A stretch of DNA of 64,000 nucleotides from Eremomyces bilateralis CBS 781.70 (lineage: Eukaryota > Ascomycota > Dothideomycetes > Eremomycetales > Eremomycetaceae). The stretch covers positions 1 to 64,000 of the forward strand of contig NW_022985101.1 of assembly GCF_010015585.1 (NCBI RefSeq), in the 5' to 3' direction. Made by a program: the position numbers and the translations under genes. Below the pieces are notes generated by a model. The model ran no database searches. It worked only from the letters and a program-made list of their open reading frames with translations, and was not told the origin of the DNA. Below are positions 53,775 through 64,000 of the stretch, piece after piece; positions within the stretch are counted from its first letter, which is position 1; every line of letters starts with the position of its first letter.

Positions 53775-56700
53775 ATGACGTCTCAGCAGCCCCATGAAGA
53801 CCCTCCGCAAGAGGGAGGCCAGGGCACAAATCACGCAAGGGAAACATTAGCTTCCTCTGGACCGGAGTCTACACAAGATCATCCTAGGACCACAATCGAT
53901 TCGCTATCACAGCCTCAACCAGAGCACGAGGACAATCAACAACAAGCTCGAGAAGGCGCGCAACCATGGGCCGGCAGAAGAAGCATCTCCTCGATAGACC
54001 GCGTATCGACTGTAGACAGCTTCTATCGGTCCTCAACCAGAGAATCCCAAAGCACACTCGACGCGGATGTTCCACCCTCCACTTATAGCGACACCTACGG
54101 ACAGATCCGAAACGAAAATGAAGGATTACGGACCGACGCGACCGTCGGTGCTGATGGGCGAGTCGACATTCACATCGATCAGCGCCCCAGCAGACTCTCT
54201 GCGCTCGTTGTCCCAGCACTTCGAAAGCAACTCGATCTCGTTGCCCAAGGACCGACTCCGCCTGCGCCATTTGTCCCTCCCGAGCTTGGAGGGGCGCCTG
54301 GCCAAGTTCCTCCACCTTCGTTGAATGTGGTCATACACGTCGTTGGATCTCGGGGAGATGTTCAGCCTTTTGTGGCCCTAGGGAAGGTCTTGAAAGAGAC
54401 CTACGGTCATCGAGTCCGGCTCGCTACACATCCGGTGTTCCAGGAGTTCGTGACCGAAAATGGTCTCGAATTTTTCAGCATCGGAGGGGACCCAGCGGAG
54501 CTCATGGCGTTCATGGTCAAGAATCCGGGTCTCATGCCTGGGTTTGACACTCTTCGAAGCGGGGACATCGGGAAGCGAAGGAAAGGCATCGTCGAAATGC
54601 TCAATGGCTGCTGGCGTTCATGCTATGAGGTCGGAGACGGCCTCGGCCCAGAAGCGACAGATGAATCTTTCGAAGAGTGGATGAGCGAAGATGCACACAC
54701 GAATCCGGGTGTTGATCCGGTTCAAGTGCCATTCGTGGCGGATGCAATCATTGCGAACCCACCGAGTTTTGCTCATGTCCACTGTGCCGAGAGATTAGGG
54801 GTACCTTTGCATATGATGTTCACGTAGGTACTCCCGAAAACCCGATGTGCTCTATCTAACGTTTTAGGATGCCATGGTCTCCCACGCAAAGTTTCCCCCA
54901 CCCCCTCGCCAATATCCAGTCTTCCAACGCGGACCCTGGATTCACAAATTCTGTCTCTTATTCCATGGTTGACATGCTCACATGGCAGGGCTTAGGGGAT
55001 GTGATCAATCGGTTTCGTGTCCACCGACTGGGGCTTGACCCAATCAGTCTCATGTGGGCTCCAGGTCTCCTGTCCCGGCTAAAGGTCCCTTATACCTATT
55101 GCTGGTCTCCTGCACTGATACCCAAACCCAAGGATTGGGGTCCGCATATTTCTATCGCCGGTTTTTACTTTCTTTCTCTTGCTTCCAATTACACCCCCGT
55201 TCCGGATCTCAAGGAGTTCCTGGATGCCGGACCCCCACCTGTCTATATTGGGTTTGGATCTATCGTCGTGGATGACCCGAATGGCATGACCCGGCTGATC
55301 TTCGACGCCATTGCTAAAACAGGCCAGCGAGCGCTTGTATCCAAAGGCTGGGGGGGACTTGGAGCAGATTCTGTTGGACTGCCTGATGGGGTGTTCATGT
55401 TGGGCAACGTTCCGCACGATTGGTTATTCCAGCACGTCTCCTGTGTTGTTCATCACGGAGGAGCTGGCACAACTGCTGCTGGTATCGCCGCAGGCCGACC
55501 TACCGTCGTCGTTCCATTCTTTGGTGACCAGCCATTCTGGGGTGCTATGGTCAACAAAGCTGGCGCTGGGCCTGAGCCGATACCGTACAAGGAACTGACA
55601 GCAGATAAACTCGCAGATGCACTGCTAGATGCCCTGAAACCATCGAGTCTTGAGAGAGCGCGGGATCTAGCCGATATGATTAAAGAAGAGCAAGGTTGCC
55701 AAGTTGGGGCCCAGAAATTTCACCAGATGTTGGATTTGGACACGATGCGCTGTCAACTTATGCCCGAGAAGATTGCCGTATGGAAAGTAAGGAGAGCACA
55801 CATTCGACTAAGTGCGGCTGCTGCTACAGCACTGGTGATGGAAGGTGTCATAATGGAGAATGACCTGAAACCGTAGGTCTACTTCGTACATTTTCTGGAC
55901 CCACTGACCTTTCAAGGTTTCGCGCGAAAGAGTATGACGCTGATGACGGCCCGTGGGATCCAATCTCTGGCGGAGCAGCGGCGATTATGGGCACTATGAG
56001 CAGCATGATGATGGGAGTTGCGGATTTGCCCATCGCGACGCTAAAGGCGCTCAGAGTTCATCCCGATGCTGCCAAAAAGAAGCAAAAGGCTGATAAAGCT
56101 GGGGAAGGCGGTAGTGCCGTCACAGGAACATCAACCCGTGGCGATTTGGACCGCACATCCACACATTCCTCGATCGAAGCGCAGTGTGTGACTTCACCCA
56201 CAGCGGCAGCGCCTACCGAAGCCTCGGACACCCTCTCACTAGCACCTGTCCCTGGAAATGATGCCATAGACAGCCATCTCAGTCCTGCCGTATTGACCCC
56301 AACTGGGTCTTCGGCAAAGAGGTCTCATGTGGATTCAGCCAACTTGGGTGGTGACAGCGCTCCTTTGGCTGCCCAAGCCACGATAACCCAAAACCAGAGC
56401 AATTCGATTATCCCCCAAATCTCCCATCCCGAGTCACTCCACGAATCTCGATCTGATACCGATACACCAGCTGAAAGCACCCATTCAAGCCAGATAGGTC
56501 GCTCAAGAAGTGCAGGGTCGGAGAGCACACCGACTGAGACCTCAACACATCCGCGAACGAGATCAGTCGGTCCTAACCCCGCCGAACCAGAAGACGGTTC
56601 CAGCCATTCCCCTAGCCCTTTCACGCTCGACACTGCGTATGGGACTGGGAAGGGCTTTACAAGAATCGCCGGCGCTGGCCTAAAGGCGCCGATGGACTTT

Positions 56701-58016
56701 ACCATGGCTGTGGCGAAAGGATTCCACAACGTACCGAGAATGTATGGAGAAGAAGTTCGCCCCGCTGGCCGCGTGACGGGTATCAAGAGCGGGCTAAAAA
56801 CCGCCGGAAAGGTAAGCCTCTCAGTGGATTCACCTAAACACTCTAATGCCTCCCCAGGAATTCGGACTAGATCTGTTCGAGGGTATAACTGGAGTTGTGA
56901 CTCAGCCAATAGAGGGCGCCAAAAAAGACGGTGCTGCAGGGTTGGCCAAGGGGTTCGGTAAGGGACTTGCCGGCCTATTCCTCAAGCCAACTGCTGGTGA
57001 GTTGTCGTCGCATGCTATATTTTCTAAACTGATAGTTGCTAGCTGGTTATGCTCTTCCGGCGTATGCGTTCAAAGGAATATATAAGGAAATCCAGAAGCG
57101 GTATGGCTCCGCAGTAAGAACTTACATTATTACTGCGCGATCTGTCCAGGGCTTTCAGGAATATATCCATATGACCCCTGAGCAACGCAGAAACCTTGTT
57201 CATGGCTATCTCCACCTTCTTAAAGAAACACGCAAAAAGAAGCCATACCGGGAGCAGCAGCTAGATGCTATCCATGCGAAAAATAAGGCTCGAAAGGAAA
57301 AGAAGAAGGCCACGCAGAATAAGAAAAACGGGACTAACGAATCGCTGCGATCGTCGTCAACCGCTGGCGTTTCGGACATGACGCCTATAGCTTCGTCCTC
57401 TGTCAGTCAAATATCTCAAGCCTACTCTAACACGGACCAACAACTACCGCCTGACTCCGACCGTGCGCGACGTATGTCTGACCCGGATTTGGAAGCTGCC
57501 ATCTTGCGATCCATCGAGGAAACGACTGCTGGCGATCCATCGGAGGATGAGCTGATCGCTCGCGCGATACGAGCTAGTATGGCAGAGCTGCAGGGAGGGA
57601 CAACCCGCCGCCCAGAAGCAACATCGGGTATGTCCGAAGCGGATATGGAGGCGCAAGAGGAGGAAGCATTGCAACGAGCTTTAAAAGCTAGTGTTGCCGA
57701 GGCGACAAAAGCTGGCGCGAGTGACGAAGAGGCTAGGCAGCTCGAGGAAGTCATTCGACTCAGTCTCCAGGAACAGAGTGCCAAACATGTCAGCCCAAGC
57801 CCCGAAGGAGCCGGTCCATCAGTGAGGACAGGGGCAGAAGATGAATGCGAAGATCCCGATGAACATGAAGAGGAGCAACTTAGGCTCGCAATTGAGGAAT
57901 CACGACGAGAGATGGAGAAACTGCGAGCAACTGAAGAGCCGCGGGATTTGGAGGATTCGATCGTCATGGAGTATGTCAACCAGAAAAGCATGGCTGAGGA
58001 GACGCAAGATCGATGA
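53775..58016 (+). CDS. GT28-type UDP-glucose:sterol glucosyltransferase-like protein fused to a VPS13-like segment and UIM motifs
   Basis: Five exons (53775-54823, 54868-55872, 55917-56811, 56858-56996, 57043-58016; introns 44-46 nt) encode 1353 aa. After a disordered N-terminus comes the GT28 N-terminal fold (NVVIHVVGSRGDVQPFVALG, about 185-204). The GT-B C-terminal half follows, with YIGFGSIVVDDPNG and a donor loop HHGGAGTTAAGIAAGRPTVV (about 545). This is the sterol/lipid glucosyltransferase arrangement (UGT80/Atg26 relatives). At about 984-1029 there is GITGVVTQPIEGAKKDGAAG and AKGFGKGLAGLFLKPTA, which closely resembles the C-terminal motif of VPS13 lipid-transfer proteins. The last 180 residues hold five ubiquitin-interacting-like motifs (ILRSIEE, RAIRASMAEL, RALKASVAEA, EVIRLSLQEQ, LAIEESRREM). 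The substrate is inferred to be a sterol or lipid. Confidence 0.85.
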
Positions 58017-58538
58017 TTGCGAAAGTGGAGATGGGTCGGAACTGGAGCTTGCTTAGGGAACGTCAAAGGCAAAGGACTATCAATTTCTTCAGTCCAAGAT
58101 GCGGTTAAGGAAAGAGAGAAGCAACGTCACGAAGATTTACGGCTAGGTTGTGTCAACGCGTTAATTGAGACGTGCATCTTTGAATACAGCCTGATGATCC
58201 CTAGTAAGCGTTCTTTCAAACTCGGTGGTGGCAGGATTTACCCGTAGTTGTTTAATTCATTCACGAATGCTTACGACCTGAGAGAATCCTCGGTAAATCA
58301 GAACAATGTGAATGGTGTAATGTTTTAAGTCTTTCTACTTCGTTGTAACAACGGGCTGCAAGGACCATAATCTTCAACGAGCTTCAGACGATTTCAGTGA
58401 ATCTATTAGCGAGGACGTTGCGTATCATATAACAACAACCCACAACCCATCTCTACAGTATCGTGGTGCCATCAAGGCAACCGTTCCATGCATCGAATCG
58501 AATGTATCCGCTGTGGGCAGTGGACAATCAATGCATCA
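58017..58538. other. Convergent 3' region, glycosyltransferase / noxA
   Basis: About 520 bp with no recognised gene; contains both 3' UTRs. Confidence 0.5.
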
Positions 58539-60492
58539 CTAGAAGTTCTCTTTTCCCCATACAAAACTGAAACCGCGCTCAGAGTACATGTTGCACTTGA
58601 TATGCAGCGTTGAGCCAAGTGGTTTGGGCCCGCAGAAGAATACCCCAGCTTCTGCGGGCGCATGGATTTTCCTGATCGATTTGAAGACTGTATCCCAGTT
58701 GGGTCGTCCGAAGTTGGTCGGGGCTCGGAGGCCAGTGATGGCGTCTTGCTCAGCATTTGCATCGTTGATCATGATGTTGGTGGCATCGTCTGACTTAATT
58801 TTGGCGGTGAGGTACTAACAGGGCGCTTAGAAGAGTGAAACAACCCCCCAATTGGACGTACTTACGGTATGGATCTCGATCTGGTCATCCATGTCTTGAG
58901 CTTCGATGGCTAAGAGAAGACTTCGGAACCACTCGAAAGAGCCGAAGTCTCTACAAATCCAAAAGAAGTAGACCTTCCTCAAGCGCGTCTTACCTTGTGG
59001 ATAGTTCATCTTGTACCATATGGACTTTAAGATGCTAGCGAAAGGCGTCACACCAATACCGGCGCCGACAAGTATAGCGACTTCGAACTTGAAGACGTCT
59101 TCCGATGCGGATCCGAATGGACCATCGATGTATACCCGGGGTAAGACTCGGCGTAGAGATGGGTCAACTCCATTTTCGTCCGCTGACTTGACAACCGGTC
59201 CTTCTTTTTCGCCTTTTGCGCGGTCGAACTCACAACCAAGAGCTTTAGCAAGCGATTTGGTGAAGTTTCCAACGCATCGGACATGGACAGAGATGTAATC
59301 CTCCTCCGGGGCACTCGTCAAGGTAAAAGGATGGTACTGCCACACCGATACCTCTGGACAACAGAGGAAGATATACTGCTGTGTGTGAGTAAAGGGTCAA
59401 ATCGAGAAGAATAAAGAGTCTCACCTGCCCAGCTCTCGTCATTGTTTTTTCTTTCTTGATCTGGATTTCACAGACATTGCTAGGATGTTGGATGACCTTG
59501 GAGACGTAGGTCCGATGCCGTCCACGAACTTCTCGTGCAATCCTTTCTGCCAAGTAGATGAAGCCGCCGAGCATCCAAAACTGCCAGAACACGCCAATAC
59601 CGGCGCAGAATGGCGGAATGTCCGGAGTGATCATGCAGAATGCGCCGTGGATGGACCAGAACACAAAGAAGAGAATGAATAAGTGATGTGTGTACCAGAA
59701 CCGTTCGTAGTTTGCTCGCCGCGGCTTTTCCCTAGAGGTTGCGACTATGGCGGTGAGCACAATTATCAAGATATATCCACTCCAACCGGGCCCGGTCTTG
59801 AAATTCCCCAACAAGAAACCCTTAAACCCTATTTTGTTCTTCGCTGCCAGCTGGGCAACATTGTTCAGGTGAGCGATGGTATGGACCCAGGAAAAGAAGA
59901 ATATTGACCATGCTACGAGCTTGTGAAATGCAATGTTCTTATCGAACTGGATGATGCCATTCAATGGAGTCTGTCGCATAAGCGAGATGAGCGTTCGGCA
60001 GACGGGAAAAAGTATCAAGGCGATGTCGACATGGAGAACCAAAGCCGCAGCTCGAGCGATCGGGTAACCAAAGCCGAACGTGGAGTTGGCGGTCATAAGG
60101 GAATCCTGTTTATCATAAGCGTAGTCGAAGTTTGGGCAGTCTTTTCAGCCTGACCTTTATCCGGTAGTTCAAGAACCCAAACGTGAAGACCATAAGATGC
60201 AATAAGACGAAAACCAAAAGAAATCTGAAGTCTGTCAGCCTTGATAGGATCGCTCAAGCCGGAGCTGTGCATACAATTTTCGCGATCCCTCATTAACCAT
60301 CCTAACTCAGGCATCAGTAGTGTCGAAGCAAGCCTGATAGTGGTAAACCACTAACCATATGTCCAATCTTTCTTTCCAGAACAGCGCTCTTTCTGGCTCA
60401 CTCGATACCTCTCCAGACATCAGCATCCGTGTGAGGGGTGGCCATCTCGACCGCTCTTTTCCGCTTAGGGTGCTTGGCGGTCTGAGATCCAT
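58539..60492 (-). CDS. noxA: NADPH oxidase NoxA (gp91phox family)
   Basis: Six exons (60492-60356, 60301-60275, 60224-60155, 60105-59425, 59375-58866, 58814-58539; introns 49-54 nt) encode 566 aa. NoxA makes superoxide at membranes and is needed for fungal sexual development and hyphal fusion. The N-terminal exons restore WMVNEGSRKLFLLVFVLLHL and MVFTFGFLNYRIK. The ferric-reductase membrane core has heme-ligand histidines in WVHTIAHLN (about 153) and YTHHLFILFFVFWSIHGAFC (about 216). The FAD motif is QYHPFTLTSAPEEDYISVH, the NADPH motif GAGIGVTPFASILKSIWYKM (about 410), and the end is SFVWGKENF. FHKLVAWSIFFFSWVHTIAH favours NoxA over NoxB. The exon 4/5 junction has a tandem CAGCAG acceptor: the downstream one gives RAGQYIFLCC, the upstream one would add a Gln. 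Confidence 0.92.
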
Positions 60493-61489
60493 CTTCAATC
60501 TCAAGCAAGTCCGTCACTCAGATGCTCCTCGACGTATTAGTGATTGATTAAGTCGTCAAGACCTTTCGTAATGAATCGAATGCTTCAGAGCCTGCCGAAG
60601 TCTGGTGTTGAGAAAAGAGTGATAGGTATCTGTATCAACTTGCGATCAGTCTAACTCGACAGACAACTCGACATGTACATACCAATACATGGGTAAATAA
60701 GAGATCAAGCAATCAATTTCTCGGCCTGGAAAGTCCGCCACAGAGAGAACAGATGAAATTCGCGGGCGCAGGACAATAGAGATTTAAACACAGAAGCAAT
60801 GCGAAATAGGAATTGAAGCACTGCAAATGTGCCACTCAGACTGCAGGCACTGCCTACTTGGTATAAAAGACTTTGCGATTGCGGCAAGGGAACTTCGGCA
60901 CGGAGGGCGAGGAGACCCTGATAGCTGTTGGGTTTAATGGGTACATCAAACGAAGGATACAGCCAACGCTAGGTAGATACGAGAAAAATCAGGCCACTGG
61001 ATACTCCCTGCAGCAGAGAATGATTCAATCTTGTAACATCATGTTGTACCATCTTGGTCAAGAAAATTAGCCAAGGTGAAGATGTCCCCTGCCGTAAAGC
61101 GTGAGAGCCTGGTGGGCACAGAACTTCGGACGGTAGTGGATGTTGAAGGCGCTTTGCCTGCATTACGTGCCTCCTTTAGTGACAGAGGCGAGTCGCACCA
61201 GACAACATGAAACAGAAGTGTTGATACTTTTGCTAGGCCATTAGCAATCTGAGAGATGGTGGGTATGAAAGGAAGTTGATGTTGATACAAGAAGTGTCGG
61301 AGACCCGTCGCAAGGAGCTTGGCGGATTTGGCGTAGCGCCTCAGCCACACATGATACGGGCATAATACGGCACATGTCCCAATTCCCACCAGTTGCTGGA
61401 GTTGCACGGAACGCCCGCTATTATACGCTTTAATAATAGTCTATTCCCAAGAGATAGCCGCCAGATACCCGCATGATTAAAAACCACGA
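60493..61489. other. 1-kb region upstream of noxA
   Basis: The noxA promoter lies here. A minus-strand frame at 61039-61407 (122 aa) has no family resemblance. No gene called. Confidence 0.5.
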
Positions 61490-62355
61490 TCAGTACATGT
61501 TCAACCCTCCACTAGCAGAAATGGTTTGACCACTTATCCATCTGCTTTGCTCCTCTGCCACCCACGCAACCGTCAAGGCGATATCATCGACGGTTCCTAC
61601 GCGGTTCTCCACGGGTGTCTGCTGCTTTTGACGCTCAATCAAGTCAGCGGGAAGATTATCCATCATGTCAGATTGAACTGGTCCGGGTGCCACCGCGTTC
61701 ACCGTATGCCCGGCAGGACCGATTTCGCCAGCTAAGGCTCGTGTCATCCCTTCGATAGCCCCCTTTGATGCACAGTACGCTGTGAATTTGGCGAGTCCCA
61801 ATCGGCCGCCGACAGACGAGATGTTGATGATTCGACCCGGTTTCCGCAGGCGTGGGATGACAGCCTTCGACAGGAAATAGGGTCCTCGCACGTTAAGATC
61901 GAAGACGGAAGCGAAATCCTCGGGCGTCATGTCTACCATCTCTTTCACCATTTCCGTTCCAGCGCAGTTGACCAGGATATCGATCGAGGGACCGAATGCA
62001 GCAACGCATGCTGACACTATCTGGTCCGGGGCGTCTAATTGTCGTAGGTCTGCCCGAACCTTGGCTGCCTCAGACCCGTTCTTGATGGATGCAATATCCG
62101 ATATCAATTTGTCGACCTGCCTATTGCTTGTCTCGGAGGTATATGTGATTAGAACCTAAGCTACTCGTCAGCTCTGCGAAGTCGAAATAGCCGACCACTA
62201 GTGGTTCGCGGTCATCATTGGTGTGTCACAATATACTGCTATGAACACGAATTGGAACCTACCTTCGCGCCTCTGTGGGCGAACTCCAAAGCTATTCCTG
62301 CACCTATACCCCGAGATGCTCCCGTCACGATGGCAACCTTCCCTTGTAGAGACAT
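61490..62355 (-). CDS. Short-chain dehydrogenase/reductase, FabG-like
   Basis: Two exons (62355-62263 and 62155-61490; 107-nt intron) encode 252 aa, the standard classical SDR length. The NAD(P) motif is TGASRGIG (residues 11-18), with a typical [18 protein letters not shown] start. NCAGTEMV is the NAG motif and the active site is [20 protein letters not shown] with Tyr-x-x-x-Lys. The C-terminal signature is [16 protein letters not shown] and [16 protein letters not shown]. Such enzymes reduce carbonyls or oxidise alcohols with NAD(P)H; the closest style is 3-oxoacyl-ACP reductase (FabG-like) or small-molecule reductases of secondary metabolism. The substrate cannot be named. The intron is longer than those of neighbouring genes. 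Confidence 0.9.
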
Positions 62356-63307
62356 GTTCGAAGGCTAGATTCTTGTTGAAGTAGACGAAGGAATCTGTTT
62401 GGGAAACAAATATACTGTGGGCAGTTCCAGACCTCTTTTATACATCGATCACCTTCTCTGCTGATTCATTATGAATGAGGGTCATTGCCCGGAGTTAAAG
62501 ATTAAGACCGCGGCGATAACGGGCATAGAACCATGAATTCCAACCATGAATAAATCGGCTGAATCGAGGCTTTTCATGTCCCTATTGCAAAATTTTGCAG
62601 CCAGGAGAGGAGATACATAGTGGTAACGATCTGCATGAGTAACGGAATATTTTTACGTTACCCCAGGGGCGCTGCTTACTACCAACAGGTACCTACAGGC
62701 TACAGTATCTACCGACCGCTAAACATGCATCTAGGTATCCCTCCTATTCACTTCTCCTCCCGACCGTCAAGCGTCGGGAACATGACGTCGAGCTTCGAAG
62801 GTTCCGGGCCTCACAGGCCGCCCCGGGCCATTTCGTAGAGTGACAGAGTCCCGATCCCTGACATGTCGCCCTTAATAGTCGGGATCATGATGAACTTGGT
62901 GCATTCGTAGGTATTGAAGAAAAATTTGTTCCCGACATTACGCGCAGTCGAGATTCTGCAACAATCCAACAAAAGACTTGACTCCTGTTCTTGTGTGTGT
63001 ATCATGTCGGTGGTGAGTCCAGACTGCAGAGGCGTTAAAGATTGAAAGCTAAGGCAAGGCACGTGATCGGACTCCGCACTAAAACGAGGCATCCACGACT
63101 CGGCGATCAAAAAAGCGTTTCGTCTTCCGTGTCATTTCTTTTGGCCCCCACTAACATCGGATTTCGGTTTCCTACACCTCGATTGAAGTGTATAAGTAGA
63201 CTGAGTGGTAAGGTATTTAAGCATATCTTGATATTGACCCGGTCCGAGTCGTACAAGCCGACTTTCCCGACTATTCTCAGTGTGACCCCTCCCAATCCTC
63301 CTACATC
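62356..63307. other. Divergent region, SDR / EMG1
   Basis: About 950 bp without a recognised gene; it has a CACGTGAT box at 63060-63067 upstream of EMG1. Confidence 0.5.
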
Positions 63308-64000
63308 ATGTCGTCCACGGAATTGCCAGAAGCCTCCATGACGGTATCTCAGTTGGCAGAAGAAGCGACGAGTGTCCGCAGACCAATGGAGGTTGATCCT
63401 AGCCGGGCAAAGAAGCGGAAGAGTGAGTGGCCTATTCAACTAGAGTCACGTTTCGAAACTCGAGACTGAACGCATGTATTGGTCTTGATTCTTGAAGCTG
63501 TCGAACTCCGACTCTGTTTGTTTTCAACAACGAACAATGATGGCTGACATGATCCCCCGTTGCATCGGAACAGGAATCACGCAGTCCCTCCCCCCTCCGG
63601 AACTTCCACAGCTTGTGGCAGAGCAGCATTATCCAATCCCAACCCATGATAAGGACTCTCAGCGCCTCATCGTTGTCCTGTCCAATGCGAGCCTCGAAAC
63701 GTTCAAAGCCTCGCATGGCTCCAGTCGCTACCCTGGAGGCAAGGACGAGAAGTACAGCCTGTTAAACAGCGACGAACATATCGGCATCATGCGCAAGATG
63801 AAGCGAGACATCAGCGATGCGCGTCCGGACATCACACACCAGGTGCGACTCAACTTGTTTTGACGCATTCCTTCACTATGCATCGAGGCTAACTTTCCGT
63901 CCAATCGGTGGCTGTCCCCCGTTGGGCATCACCGAGGACTGCAAACAGTGTCTACTCACTCTTCTTGATTCTCCGGTGAACAAGGCCGGGAAGTTACAGA
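63308..64000 (+). CDS. emg1: rRNA pseudouridine N1-methyltransferase EMG1/NEP1 (partial, runs off window)
   Basis: Exons 63308-63422, 63574-63842 and 63949 to beyond 64000 (introns 151 and 106 nt). Emg1/Nep1 is a SPOUT methyltransferase that N1-methylates a pseudouridine in 18S rRNA and assists 40S assembly in the nucleolus. After a disordered start ([20 protein letters not shown], ending AKKRK) come [39 protein letters not shown] and [10 protein letters not shown], which are Nep1 signatures. The third exon continues [17 protein letters not shown]. All joins are in frame. Residues beyond the window, including the C-terminal SAM-binding knot, cannot be seen. Confidence 0.9.

Noticed and set aside
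61039-61407. 122-aa minus-strand frame upstream of noxA
   Set aside because: No recognisable family and no splice-supported extension; could be chance.
62811-63110. 99-aa minus-strand frame between the SDR and EMG1
   Set aside because: No family resemblance; lies in the probable EMG1 promoter.
1-64000. CRISPR arrays, operons, bacterial promoters or terminators
   Set aside because: The window is eukaryotic with spliced genes; no regularly spaced repeats with spacers are present.

Overview
This window is nuclear DNA of a filamentous ascomycete, most probably a Eurotiomycete of the Aspergillus/Penicillium type. Genes sit on both strands and carry many short introns (mostly 41-62 nt) with CTAAC/CTGAC-like branch sites. 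The content is typically fungal: a HET-domain protein, NoxA, an Skt5/Chs4-type chitin synthase activator, a UstYa-type DUF3328 protein, a P450 and a CCC2-type copper pump. I cannot name the species. Exon structures below were assembled by eye and checked for frame continuity.

Left accessory part (1-12 kb): a 3'-terminal LINE fragment and a strong hairpin, then an UNC93-like transporter flanked by a 32-nt inverted repeat. A 2.2 kb gene-free stretch follows, rich in small inverted and tandem repeats. Next come a five-exon xanthine/2-oxoglutarate dioxygenase-like gene, a 1.4 kb repeat-bearing gap, a HET-domain protein and a small uncharacterised protein.

Middle (12-46 kb): mostly conserved housekeeping genes. 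They are a copper P-type ATPase (CCC2/CtpA type), a chitin synthase activator, a CYP52-like P450, the ERAD ubiquitin ligase HRD1, methylglutaconyl-CoA hydratase, RSA3, eIF3e, mitochondrial ribosomal mL49 (IMG2), the SAGA deubiquitinase UBP8, MOG1, TAF1, histone H1 and the cohesin acetyltransferase ECO1. Several pairs are divergent (HRD1/AUH, eIF3e/mL49, MOG1/TAF1) or tightly convergent (AUH/RSA3, UBP8/MOG1).

Right accessory part (46-58 kb): a small secreted protein, a DUF3328 (UstYa-family) protein, a transposase-like remnant, a PaxM-type FAD monooxygenase and a possible 91-aa gene. This is a candidate small biosynthetic locus. It is followed by a very large GT28-type glycosyltransferase fused to a VPS13-like segment and five UIM-like motifs. 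The window ends with noxA, a short-chain dehydrogenase and the start of EMG1/NEP1.

Most notable observations: the DUF3328/FMO/small-peptide locus; the glycosyltransferase-VPS13-UIM fusion; a CaaX box in the chitin synthase activator that exists only after removal of a stop-free 78-nt intron; divergent catalytic motifs in ECO1; and several undescribed foldback elements.
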